Below are positions 31,860 through 40,403 of a DNA stretch of 64,000 bases, in pieces (within the stretch, counting starts at the first letter, position 1; each line of letters starts with the position of its first letter). Made by a program: the position numbers and the translations under genes. Under the pieces are notes generated by a model. That model did not search any database, was not told the origin of the DNA, and saw only the letters and a program-made list of their open reading frames with translations. Source of the DNA: Bordetella parapertussis (GTDB lineage: Bacteria > Bacteroidota > Bacteroidia > Chitinophagales > Chitinophagaceae); the NCBI GenBank assembly GCA_943331005.2, contig CALQJX020000001.1:62001-126000 (forward strand). Direction: 5' to 3'.

Positions 31860-33023
31860 ATGGCACAAACCATTCTGGTCATAGACGACGAAAAAGCGAT
31901 ACGTAAGGCGCTCATTGAGATACTGAGCTTTGAAGGCTTCACTGTAGATGAGGCCGCAGATGGCGCCGAGGGTATAAAAAAAATAAAAGAAAACAACTAC
32001 GACTGTATTCTCTGTGATGTGAAGATGCCTAAGATGGATGGCATGGAGGTGCTGCAACTGGCCAAACAAGACAAACCTGATGTGCCCTTCATAGTCATCT
32101 CTGGACATGGCAGTATAGAAACAGCTGTAGAAGCTGTAAAAAAAGGTGCTTACGACTACATTTCAAAGCCACCAGACCTGAACAGGCTACTGATAACAAT
32201 ACGGAATGCAATGGATAAAAAGTCGCTGGTAACAGAGACCAAGCAACTACGTAAGCGCATATCTCGCGGGTTTGAAATGATTGGCGCCAGCGAACCCATG
32301 ATGCGCATACAAGAAACTATAGCCAAAGTAGCCCCAACCGACGCACGCGTGCTGATAACAGGCGAAAACGGAGTGGGCAAGGAATTGGTAGCCCGTCGCA
32401 TACACGAGCTTAGCAACAGGTGCGCAGGACCTATTGTGGAAGTAAACTGTGCAGCCATACCTTCTGAACTGATAGAAAGTGAGCTGTTTGGCCATGAAAA
32501 AGGTTCTTTTACCTCAGCTATCAAGCAAAGAATTGGCAAATTTGAGCAGGCAAGCGGCGGCACCCTGTTTCTGGACGAGATAGGCGATATGCATCTGGAT
32601 GCACAGGCAAAAATGTTGCGTGCGCTGCAGGAAGGCAAAATAACACGCGTAGGTGGGGAGAAAGAAATAAAAGTAGATGTACGTGTACTGGCAGCTACCA
32701 ATAAGAATCTTATGGAAGAAGTGGAAGCCAAACGTTTCCGACTGGATCTATACCACAGGCTGAGTGTGATTCTGATACAGGTGCCTTCGCTAAATGCCCG
32801 CAGAGAAGATATACCGGCGCTCATAGCCCACTTTATGAAGGATATCAGCGAGGAATACAAACAGCCTCAGAAAGAAATAGAATCAGATGCTGTGATAGCA
32901 CTGAAAGAACATAACTGGACAGGCAACATCAGGGAACTGAGGAATGTAGTGGAGCGTCTGATCATCTTATCAGACAAAACCATTACTAAAAAAGATGTAG
33001 AAATCTACATTCTACTCAGATAG
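31860..33023 (+). CDS. NtrC/NtrX-type response regulator with AAA+ domain, no HTH
   Basis: A 387-residue protein. Receiver domain residues 3-120 with the phosphoacceptor D53 (ILCDVKMPK) and D9/D10. The sigma-54-activator AAA+ domain has Walker A GENGVGKE (168-175), a GSFTSA loop (215-220) in place of the canonical GAFTGA, Walker B LFLDE (236-240) and the R-finger region. The chain ends soon after WTGNIRELRNVVERLIIL, so the usual C-terminal Fis-type DNA-binding helix-turn-helix is missing. Such shortened forms occur in Bacteroidota. It may act without binding DNA. No kinase is adjacent. Confidence 0.9.
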   Translation: MAQTILVIDDEKAIRKALIEILSFEGFTVDEAADGAEGIKKIKENNYDCILCDVKMPKMDGMEVLQLAKQDKPDVPFIVISGHGSIETAVEAVKKGAYDYISKPPDLNRLLITIRNAMDKKSLVTETKQLRKRISRGFEMIGASEPMMRIQETIAKVAPTDARVLITGENGVGKELVARRIHELSNRCAGPIVEVNCAAIPSELIESELFGHEKGSFTSAIKQRIGKFEQASGGTLFLDEIGDMHLDAQAKMLRALQEGKITRVGGEKEIKVDVRVLAATNKNLMEEVEAKRFRLDLYHRLSVILIQVPSLNARREDIPALIAHFMKDISEEYKQPQKEIESDAVIALKEHNWTGNIRELRNVVERLIILSDKTITKKDVEIYILLR

Positions 33024-33045
33024 ATTAAAATATAAGAGTAAACGA

Positions 33046-33069
33046 ACCGCCCGATATGGCGGTTTTTTT
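33046..33069 (+). terminator. Terminator after the response regulator gene
   Basis: Stem ACCGCC (33046-33051) with GGCGGT (33058-33063), a 6-nt loop and a run of seven T, 22 bp after the stop codon. Confidence 0.85.
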
Positions 33070-33094
33070 ATGCCCGAGACTGAAGTTGGGTTAT

Positions 33095-33125
33095 AAAAAA
33101 ACCGCCGCAAATTGCTTTGCGGCGG
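33095..33125 (-). terminator. Terminator of the act-cox operon
   Basis: On the minus strand a perfect 10-bp stem CCGCCGCAAA/TTTGCGGCGG with a 4-nt loop is followed by seven T. It lies 20 bp after the coxA stop and faces the response-regulator terminator. Confidence 0.92.
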
Positions 33126-33145
33126 CTATATAAAAATGCTGAGGA

Positions 33146-34969
33146 TTAATGTGATTCTTCACCTGGTCTCAGTGGTGTAGTCTGAGGAATGAAGTCGTTA
33201 CCATTGCCATCATCTTTGTAATCATATGCCCAACGATGAACTTCAGGTATATCACCTTCCCAGTTACCATGTCCAGGATTGATAGGTGTAGTCCACTCTA
33301 GTGTAGTAGCACCCCATGGGTTGAGCGTAGTAAGCTTGCGACCCCTGAAAATACTAACAATAAAGTTTAGTACAAACACCAACTGAGCCAGGAACACAAC
33401 CAAGGCAACTATACTGATGAAACCATTGATACTCTGGAAATGTTTGAATGATTCCCATGCAGAAAAATCATAGTAACGACGCGGCATACCGGCAATACCT
33501 TCGTAGTGCATAGGCCAGAAAATCAGGTAAGCACCAATGAATGTAATGAAGAAGTGGATATATCCGAGTGTATTGTTCATAAAACGACCGAACATCTTAG
33601 GGAACCAGTGGTATACACCGGCAAACATACCAAAGAAGGCAGATACACCCATTACTATATGGAAGTGTGCTACAACGAAGTATGTATCGTGCAGGTGAAT
33701 ATCAAGTGCAGAGTTACCCAGGAATATACCAGTAAGACCACCTGAGATGAACAATGATACGAAACCAAGTGCAAACAACATAGGTGGGTTGAAACGAATG
33801 TTACCGCGCCAGATGGTAGTAAGCCAGTTGAACACTTTTACAGCTGATGGTACAGCTATGAGGAGCGTCAGGAGTACAAAGATAGAACCCAGGAACGGAC
33901 TCATACCGGTTACGAACATATGGTGTGCCCATACAACGAAGGCAAGCACCGTGATACCAATCAGGGAAATCACCATAGCAAAGTAACCAAATATTGGTTT
34001 ACGGCTATGCGTAGAAAGCACTTCAGAAGCCATACCCATACCCGGTAGCATGATGATGTACACCTCAGGATGACCCAGGAACCAGAACAAGTGCTGGTAA
34101 AGGATAGCAGAACCACCGATGTGTGGCAGGGCTTTACCACCAATGAAGATTTCAGACAGGTAGAAACTTGTTCCGAAGTTACGGTCGAATATGAGAAGTA
34201 CTACACCTGAGAAAAGTACAGGGAATGAAAGTACGCCAAGTACTGCAGTGAACAGCAGTGCCCATATTGTTAGTGGAAGACGGGTCATGGTCATACCTTT
34301 TGTACGCATGTTCAATACTGTAGAGATATAGTTAAGACCACCCAACAGTGAGGAAACTACGAACAAAGACATACCCATTAGCCACAGATCCATACCAATA
34401 CCTGAACCAAGAGATGCTTCTTTAAGCGCACTGAGTGGAGGATATGTTGTCCAACCACCAGATGCCGGACCTGTTTCTACGAACAGTGATGTAAACATTA
34501 AAACACTGGCCGCAAAGAAAAACCAGTAAGAAAGCATGTTCATGAATGGGGAAGCCATATCACGGGCACCTATCTGTAGTGGAATAAGAATGTTTGCGAA
34601 CGTACCGCTCAAACCGGCAGTAAGTACGAAGAATACAAGAATGGTACCGTGCATGGTAACCAATGCGTAATAGAATTCAGGAGACAGTTTGCCACCTTTA
34701 GCCCATTCGCCGAGCAATTTCTCCATAATAGGGAAATTGGTATCAGGGAAACCGAGCTGGAAACGGAAAAGCACAGAGAAAAGCGCTCCTATGATAGCCC
34801 AGATAATACCCGTGATCAGGAACTGCTTACCAATGATCTTGTGATCCTGGCTGAAAATATATTTCCAGATAAAATGCTGTTCGTGATGCTCATGTCCGTG
34901 ATGTCCCCCTGCGCTGTCGTGTGCATGCGCTGTATGAGCTACTTCAGTTATGATTCCTTCTTTATTCAT
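33146..34969 (-). CDS. coxA: Cytochrome c oxidase subunit I (aa3-type)
   Basis: A 607-residue multi-pass haem-copper oxidase subunit that reduces oxygen and pumps protons. Seen: FLGHPEVYIIMLPGMG with the Cu-B histidine and cross-linked tyrosine of the A-type family, WAHHMFVTGM with the two further Cu-B histidines, and YFVVAHFHIVMG with the haem a and a3 histidines. The N terminus is a His-rich, hydrophilic extension (GGHHGHEHHEQH). It is the last gene of the act-cox operon, 39 bp behind coxB. Subunits III and IV are not in the window. Confidence 0.96.
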   Translation of the reverse strand: MNKEGIITEVAHTAHAHDSAGGHHGHEHHEQHFIWKYIFSQDHKIIGKQFLITGIIWAIIGALFSVLFRFQLGFPDTNFPIMEKLLGEWAKGGKLSPEFYYALVTMHGTILVFFVLTAGLSGTFANILIPLQIGARDMASPFMNMLSYWFFFAASVLMFTSLFVETGPASGGWTTYPPLSALKEASLGSGIGMDLWLMGMSLFVVSSLLGGLNYISTVLNMRTKGMTMTRLPLTIWALLFTAVLGVLSFPVLFSGVVLLIFDRNFGTSFYLSEIFIGGKALPHIGGSAILYQHLFWFLGHPEVYIIMLPGMGMASEVLSTHSRKPIFGYFAMVISLIGITVLAFVVWAHHMFVTGMSPFLGSIFVLLTLLIAVPSAVKVFNWLTTIWRGNIRFNPPMLFALGFVSLFISGGLTGIFLGNSALDIHLHDTYFVVAHFHIVMGVSAFFGMFAGVYHWFPKMFGRFMNNTLGYIHFFITFIGAYLIFWPMHYEGIAGMPRRYYDFSAWESFKHFQSINGFISIVALVVFLAQLVFVLNFIVSIFRGRKLTTLNPWGATTLEWTTPINPGHGNWEGDIPEVHRWAYDYKDDGNGNDFIPQTTPLRPGEESH

Positions 34970-35008
34970 TTTTGCACTTTTGAGGCTTGTCTAAAATTTT
35001 TTAGCCGA

Positions 35009-36070
35009 TTATTTCATCGATATTTTCTTTTCACCTTCTACTTTAGGCGTTGCAGCGCTATCGGTAGCAGGAGCCGTTGCCGCAGGAGCAGCAGCCGGAT
35101 TGCCACTAGCATAGTAAGTCTGCTGCTTAGCCATCCATTCGTCATACTGGGCCTGAGTCTCTACGATGATAGTACCACGCATTGCATAGTGACCTTTACC
35201 ACAGAGCTGATCACAAGAAATCTCATAGACGAAATTCGGATTTTTAGTGATCTCCTTCATTTTTTCAGTAGTGATAGTAGGAGTGAGCCACAGTGTGGTA
35301 GTGATACCAGGAACGGCATCCATTTTCATACGGAAGTGTGGCAGACCAACGTCATGTATCACGTCACGGGAACCGATTATGAATTTAACTGGTTTACCTA
35401 CTACAAGGTGAACCTCACCATTCTGAGCTACGATATCGTCGGCATTGTGCGGGTCGTTCCAATCGAGACCCAAAACGTTATTCGCGTCATTGATCTTACG
35501 GAAATCCCTTTTACCCAGTTCTTTGTCTTTACCAGGGTAGCGGATAAGCCAGTTGAATTGCTTTCCTACTATTTCTACTACAGTTGCTTCAGCAGGTGCT
35601 ACAGAAGTAACATCGAACCAGTTACGGATACCGATAGCAACAAGTATAGCCATTGCGATAGCAGGTATAGTTGTCCATATAAGCTCCAACTTATTACTGT
35701 GAGCGAAGAAGTAGGTAGCCCTTGTCTCAGAAGCCTGATACCTGAAGCAGAACCAGAACAGGGTAGCCTGCGTGAGCAAGAATACGACACCCGTTACAGC
35801 AACAGTAACATTGAACATCTGGTCGTAACGTTCACCAGTTTTACATGCAGCTATAGGTAGCATCATGTCTTTAAAATACATGTGGCATTCCCATATGCCC
35901 CACATTCCGAGTACGAAAGTAGCGACGAGTATCAGTGCAAGCGCACGGTTTACCTGTCCGGTTACTTTCTTTTCTCCACGCAGCACTGCCGCGTATTCGC
36001 TCGCCTTACCTATCTGGTAGATGATGACAAAAACCAGAATGATCAATGATGTTATAATTAATCCCGACAT
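35009..36070 (-). CDS. coxB: Cytochrome c oxidase subunit II (Cu-A)
   Basis: A 353-residue subunit with hydrophobic membrane segments in the first ~120 residues and a C-terminal cupredoxin domain. The Cu-A site is intact: the upstream histidine in VIHDVGLPHFRMK and SCDQLCGKGHYAM with both cysteines, histidine and methionine. It lacks a fused cytochrome c domain, so electrons must come from a separate haem protein such as ActE or ActA. The C terminus is Ala/Thr-rich. The next gene is coxA. Confidence 0.95.
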   Translation of the reverse strand: MSGLIITSLIILVFVIIYQIGKASEYAAVLRGEKKVTGQVNRALALILVATFVLGMWGIWECHMYFKDMMLPIAACKTGERYDQMFNVTVAVTGVVFLLTQATLFWFCFRYQASETRATYFFAHSNKLELIWTTIPAIAMAILVAIGIRNWFDVTSVAPAEATVVEIVGKQFNWLIRYPGKDKELGKRDFRKINDANNVLGLDWNDPHNADDIVAQNGEVHLVVGKPVKFIIGSRDVIHDVGLPHFRMKMDAVPGITTTLWLTPTITTEKMKEITKNPNFVYEISCDQLCGKGHYAMRGTIIVETQAQYDEWMAKQQTYYASGNPAAAPAATAPATDSAATPKVEGEKKISMK

Positions 36071-36129
36071 GGTCGTTCAGCTTGTATTTACTTGTTAAAT
36101 GTTTATTTCCTTTTCTACTTCAATACTTA

Positions 36130-37350
36130 TTAAGCGATGTGTACCGCTGTTTCTTTGAGCAACAGATTGTTGTTAGGAACCAGTGAAGCTTTTGCAAGTG
36201 TACGAGATACAGTGAAAATCAGGATACCTGCAAAGCCCATAAAGATACCGATCTCATACCAGTTGATGTGCCAGTTGCCACCAAGTGGGCCAGGCATGAT
36301 CATCTGGAAATAATCGAGCCAGTGACCGAAGATGATAACCAGAGCCATAAAGGTAACTGTGAAATAATTACGCTTGCTTGGACGAGCCATCAGGATGATA
36401 ATAGGCATTGTGAAGTTGATGATGAAGTTAGCATAGAATATTACGCTGTAAGGTCCCTGCTGACGCATTTTGAAGTAAACTGTTTCTTCAGGAATGTTTG
36501 CATACCATATAAGCATGTACTGAGAGAACCACAGGTATGTCCAGAACACACTGAATGCGAACATGAATTTACCAAGGTCGTGCATATGCTCTGTAGTTAC
36601 CAGACTAAGATTGCCCTGATTTTTAAGATAAACAACCCACAACATGATAAGAGAGATACCACTAACGAACGCACTTGCGAATGTGTACCAGCTGAATAGT
36701 GTAGAGAACCAATGTGCATCGATACTCATAACCCAGAACCAAGGTATCGTACTCATCTGAGTAAGTGCATATACCAGCAGGAATACGCCAGACATACGGA
36801 AAACTTTCCAGTAGATCTTAGTGTCGTTCTTAGGAGCACTTTCCTGAGCAATGGACATTGCGCGGAATTTGATACCGAAGTAAGACCACAGACCAACTGC
36901 TGCCAGTGTGAAACCTACGAACATACCTTTATTAAGGAACGCAGATTTACCTTTTATCAGGTGATCATTCTCGGCAGGAGTAACCCATGGGAAGATCGTA
37001 TTTACACCATGTGAATCCTTGAAAGTGAATACAATAGCAAAAAGGATAACGGCAGCTATAGTGCCGAAAACCCATACATTGGCACCGATAGCTTCTGGTA
37101 CGCGGCGGAAAGCCACGATCCAGCCACCCTGCGCCAGTGATACTGCAGCCTGAAGGAAGATGCTCACAGCAGTGATAAGTGTAAAAAATACACTATCATG
37201 AAGCAGCACTGTCCAGAAACGAGCCCTTTCGGTGTCTATATGGCTAGTGAGTAATGAAGCAATACCCCCTATAAGGGCAAGCACGCCAATAGCGATAAGC
37301 GCTATGCTGGTATTTCTCAATCGTGCGGGTATCTCAAAACGATCATTCAT
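36130..37350 (-). CDS. actF: Alternative Complex III subunit ActF (polytopic, quinol-binding)
   Basis: A 406-residue integral membrane protein, start ATG 37350 (the longer frame uses TTG). It has about ten hydrophobic segments and belongs to the NrfD-like group, together with ActC. Its place between actE and coxB, and its size, match ActF of the quinol:cytochrome c/oxidase oxidoreductase Alternative Complex III. It helps form the membrane part; whether it binds quinol itself is inferred from its ActC homology. Confidence 0.88.
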   Translation of the reverse strand: MNDRFEIPARLRNTSIALIAIGVLALIGGIASLLTSHIDTERARFWTVLLHDSVFFTLITAVSIFLQAAVSLAQGGWIVAFRRVPEAIGANVWVFGTIAAVILFAIVFTFKDSHGVNTIFPWVTPAENDHLIKGKSAFLNKGMFVGFTLAAVGLWSYFGIKFRAMSIAQESAPKNDTKIYWKVFRMSGVFLLVYALTQMSTIPWFWVMSIDAHWFSTLFSWYTFASAFVSGISLIMLWVVYLKNQGNLSLVTTEHMHDLGKFMFAFSVFWTYLWFSQYMLIWYANIPEETVYFKMRQQGPYSVIFYANFIINFTMPIIILMARPSKRNYFTVTFMALVIIFGHWLDYFQMIMPGPLGGNWHINWYEIGIFMGFAGILIFTVSRTLAKASLVPNNNLLLKETAVHIA

Positions 37351-37407
37351 TGTTTGCAACTTTTATTAAAATTCGTTTTTGTTTCTTTTATCTGTTCTTA
37401 GTTCAAA

Positions 37408-38052
37408 TTAGTGCGTAGCAGGTGCAGCAGTGGTAGTATCAGTTACTGCAGGAGCTGCTGCTGTTGCACCATAAGTGAACGCATCACCACCATTTTCAGA
37501 CTGTACTTTCTTGATGTAAGCGATCACCATCCAGCGCTGTTTGATATCGAGCTGAGGAGCATAAGAGCCCATCATGTTCTTACCATACTTGATAGCTGCA
37601 TACATCTGGCCAGATGGCATGTGCAGATATTTTGCGTCTTTCAGATTAGCCGGCATAGAAGCGAATTTTCCGCTGCTATACAAAGGACCCTGACCGTCCA
37701 TGCCTGTACCATGACAAATAGCACAATAGATATTGAACAGACGCCTTCCTTCGTCCAGCTCATCTTCGTTAAAGCGAAGAGAAGTAGTGAGGGCTTTATA
37801 AGCGGTAGAGTCGCCATCTGCAAGATGATCCGGTAGCTGATGACCCCTGGCTATGGTTCCGACCACTGGTTTGCGGCTGGTAAGTCCATCCTCGAAGTTG
37901 GGGTTAGATGTATAAGCATCATATGCGCGTGAGTAGGTCATATCCGGCGCATATATGTGACCAGGGGTACGACGCAGTTCACCAGAGTCGCACGACATAA
38001 GGCCAACCGTCAACGCCAGGCTTGCTACCACTATGCTTTTGATCTTGTTCAT
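37408..38052 (-). CDS. actE: Alternative Complex III subunit ActE, monohaem cytochrome c lipoprotein
   Basis: A 214-residue protein with a lipoprotein signal (MNKIKSIVVASLALTVGLMSC, lipid-anchored at C21), one haem c site CAICHG, and a downstream NMMGSYAP methionine as likely axial ligand. The C terminus is Ala/Thr-rich and probably disordered. As ActE it would carry electrons from the haem relay of the complex toward the oxidase. It is 102 bp behind actD. Confidence 0.9.
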   Translation of the reverse strand: MNKIKSIVVASLALTVGLMSCDSGELRRTPGHIYAPDMTYSRAYDAYTSNPNFEDGLTSRKPVVGTIARGHQLPDHLADGDSTAYKALTTSLRFNEDELDEGRRLFNIYCAICHGTGMDGQGPLYSSGKFASMPANLKDAKYLHMPSGQMYAAIKYGKNMMGSYAPQLDIKQRWMVIAYIKKVQSENGGDAFTYGATAAAPAVTDTTTAAPATH

Positions 38053-38155
38053 AATTCAGTTGTATGTTGTAAGTCTGGGTGCTGAGTTGATCCCTCCCCG
38101 GAACCCTGACGATATTTATTTTAACTAACGAAAATTCTATTCACTTTTCAAAAAA

Positions 38156-38737
38156 CTAGCCTGCATTCAGGGCTTCGTATTCTTCTTTCTGATCCCAACG
38201 GCCATACCACCAGCCATCTTCTGCAGTCTGCACTGATGTTTCAACGGCACCGGTAGCTTTCAGCAATTTCATCACTTCCGCTTCCGGTGTATGATCATTG
38301 AGTTCTATAGCCATTACAAACAGGTCATCGCTCTGGCGTGGGTGGAAAACGTGTTTCTTAACGCCCGGCATTATCTGGTTGAGGTAGCAGAAAGTAAGTG
38401 TCATACCTACCGCTGCGAACAGCACCGTCAACTCGAAAGTGATAGGCACCCAAGCTGGTAATGCGAAGTGAGGCTTACCGCCATATACTATCGGCCAATC
38501 TGAAGTGAATATCCACGAGATAAAGCCAACAGCTGTAGATGTACCGCAGATACCGTAGATAAAACCGGCAATGTGCAGGTCAGTTTCCTTGAGGCCCATT
38601 GCTGTATCAAGACCGTGTACAGCGAACGGTGTATATACATCATGCAGTTTATAGCCGCTTTTGCGCACTTTTTTTACTGCAGGAAACAATACCGCTTCAT
38701 CATCATACGCTGCTACCGCAAATTTCTTTATAGCCAT
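38156..38737 (-). CDS. actD: Alternative Complex III subunit ActD (DUF3341)
   Basis: A 193-residue protein with two central membrane segments (about residues 50-75 and 95-118) between a cytoplasmic N-terminal domain (VAAYDDEAVLFPAVKKVRKSGYKLHDVYTPFAVHG) and a C-terminal hydrophilic part. The DUF3341 pattern and position between actC and actE identify ActD. It has no cofactor motif and is thought to be structural. Confidence 0.9.
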   Translation of the reverse strand: MAIKKFAVAAYDDEAVLFPAVKKVRKSGYKLHDVYTPFAVHGLDTAMGLKETDLHIAGFIYGICGTSTAVGFISWIFTSDWPIVYGGKPHFALPAWVPITFELTVLFAAVGMTLTFCYLNQIMPGVKKHVFHPRQSDDLFVMAIELNDHTPEAEVMKLLKATGAVETSVQTAEDGWWYGRWDQKEEYEALNAG

Positions 38738-38809
38738 CTTATTTCAAAATTCAATAGTAAAGATTCAGTTTTATTATTTTCTTCTACCGTTCTATCCGCA
38801 CATTTATTA

Positions 38810-40273
38810 TTAGTGGTGAGCAAGTTCTGCATGCTCTTCATCGTGATGATGCGTCTGCTCTGCAACGAACTCTTCTGAGCTCTGCTCTTCATACTTCTGC
38901 ATATCGCGTTTGTAGTTGTCGCCAGATGTTTTGAGTACGAATTTGATCTCGTGCACCGCTACTACTGGGAAGTACTTGGCGAAAAGGAAGTACAGGGTGA
39001 AGAACAGACCGAATGTACCAAGGTAGAAACCAACCTCCGGCCACTCAGGGCTGTAATAAGACCAGCTGCCTGGTATCCAATCGCGGTAAGTAGAGGTAGC
39101 GATGATCACGAAACGTTCGAACCACATACCAATGTTCACCACTATAGACATTACGAAAGTGAACGGGATATTACGACGGAGTTTCTTGATCCAGAAGAGC
39201 TGAGGAGAAACCACGTTACAGGTCATCATTGCCCAGTAGCTCCACCAGTAAGGACCTACGATACGCCATTTGAATGCTTCCATTTCGCCCCATGCCTGGC
39301 TGTACCAAGACATGAACAGCTCTGTAAGATAAGCCACACCTACTATAGAACCTGTAAGAACGATGATCTTGTTCATTGCCTCGAGGTGACCGATAGTAAT
39401 ATATGCTTCGAGTTTCAGGATCTTACGGGTGATAACCAGCAGGGTGTTCACCATCGCGAAACCAGAGAATACCGCACCAGCCACGAAGTATGGAGGGAAG
39501 ATAGTAGTATGCCAACCTGGTATAACTGAAGTTGCGAAGTCAAAAGATACTATGGTATGCACTGAAAGTACCAGTGGAGTAGAAAGACCTGCAAGTACGA
39601 GTGCAAGTGCTTCCATACGCTGCCAGCCTTTCGCAGTACCTGTCCAGCCGAAAGATGCCAGACCATAAAGCCTTTTACGGAGTTTGGTTTTTGCCCTGTC
39701 GCGGATCAGCGCGAAGTCAGGCATAAGACCTGAGTACCAGAACAGCAATGATACTGTGAAGTAAGTAGAGATCGCGAATACGTCCCAAAGAAGCGGAGAG
39801 TCGAAGTTTGGCCAAAGCGGACCACGGCTGTTTGGCAGTGGCAGTACCCAGAAACCATCCCATACACGACCCATGTGCCATATCGGGAACTGGCCCGCAC
39901 ACATTACCGCGAAAATGGTCATCGCTTCCGCCGCACGGTTCACACCTGTACGCCATCCCTGACGGAACAGTAGCAGGATCGCCGAGATCAGTGTACCGGC
40001 GTGACCGATACCGATCCACCACACGAAGTTGGTGATATCCCAACCCCAACCGATGGTACGGTTCACACCCCAGGTACCAAGGCCCCAATATACGGACCAG
40101 CTCACTGAGAATATGCCGAAACACAGCAGTATTATTGAGAAGATAAAACCTATATACCACATACGTCCCGGCTTGCGCTCAATAGGACTGATGATGTCTT
40201 CCGACACCTGGTGGTAATCCTTGTTGCCATCAACTAGTGGTTCCCTTACAAACGATTCGTACTTAATATGCAT
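38810..40273 (-). CDS. actC: Alternative Complex III subunit ActC (NrfD-like)
   Basis: A 487-residue polytopic membrane protein of the NrfD family with about ten hydrophobic segments and an N-terminal hydrophilic tail (PLVDGNKDYHQVSEDI). The long C-terminal extension is acidic and His-rich (EQTHHHDEEHAELAHH). ActC is the main quinol-oxidising membrane subunit of Alternative Complex III. It sits between actB and actD in the expected order. Confidence 0.93.
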   Translation of the reverse strand: MHIKYESFVREPLVDGNKDYHQVSEDIISPIERKPGRMWYIGFIFSIILLCFGIFSVSWSVYWGLGTWGVNRTIGWGWDITNFVWWIGIGHAGTLISAILLLFRQGWRTGVNRAAEAMTIFAVMCAGQFPIWHMGRVWDGFWVLPLPNSRGPLWPNFDSPLLWDVFAISTYFTVSLLFWYSGLMPDFALIRDRAKTKLRKRLYGLASFGWTGTAKGWQRMEALALVLAGLSTPLVLSVHTIVSFDFATSVIPGWHTTIFPPYFVAGAVFSGFAMVNTLLVITRKILKLEAYITIGHLEAMNKIIVLTGSIVGVAYLTELFMSWYSQAWGEMEAFKWRIVGPYWWSYWAMMTCNVVSPQLFWIKKLRRNIPFTFVMSIVVNIGMWFERFVIIATSTYRDWIPGSWSYYSPEWPEVGFYLGTFGLFFTLYFLFAKYFPVVAVHEIKFVLKTSGDNYKRDMQKYEEQSSEEFVAEQTHHHDEEHAELAHH

Positions 40274-40403
40274 AGCACGTAATTAGTATTTTTAAACATT
40301 TCCGCTGACCGATACTGCTATTGCAGTCACCTATCAACCTTTTAAACCTATTATCCTTTCAATTTGCGCACCCTTCCTTCTATCACTATTCCTGTACCTT
40401 CTA

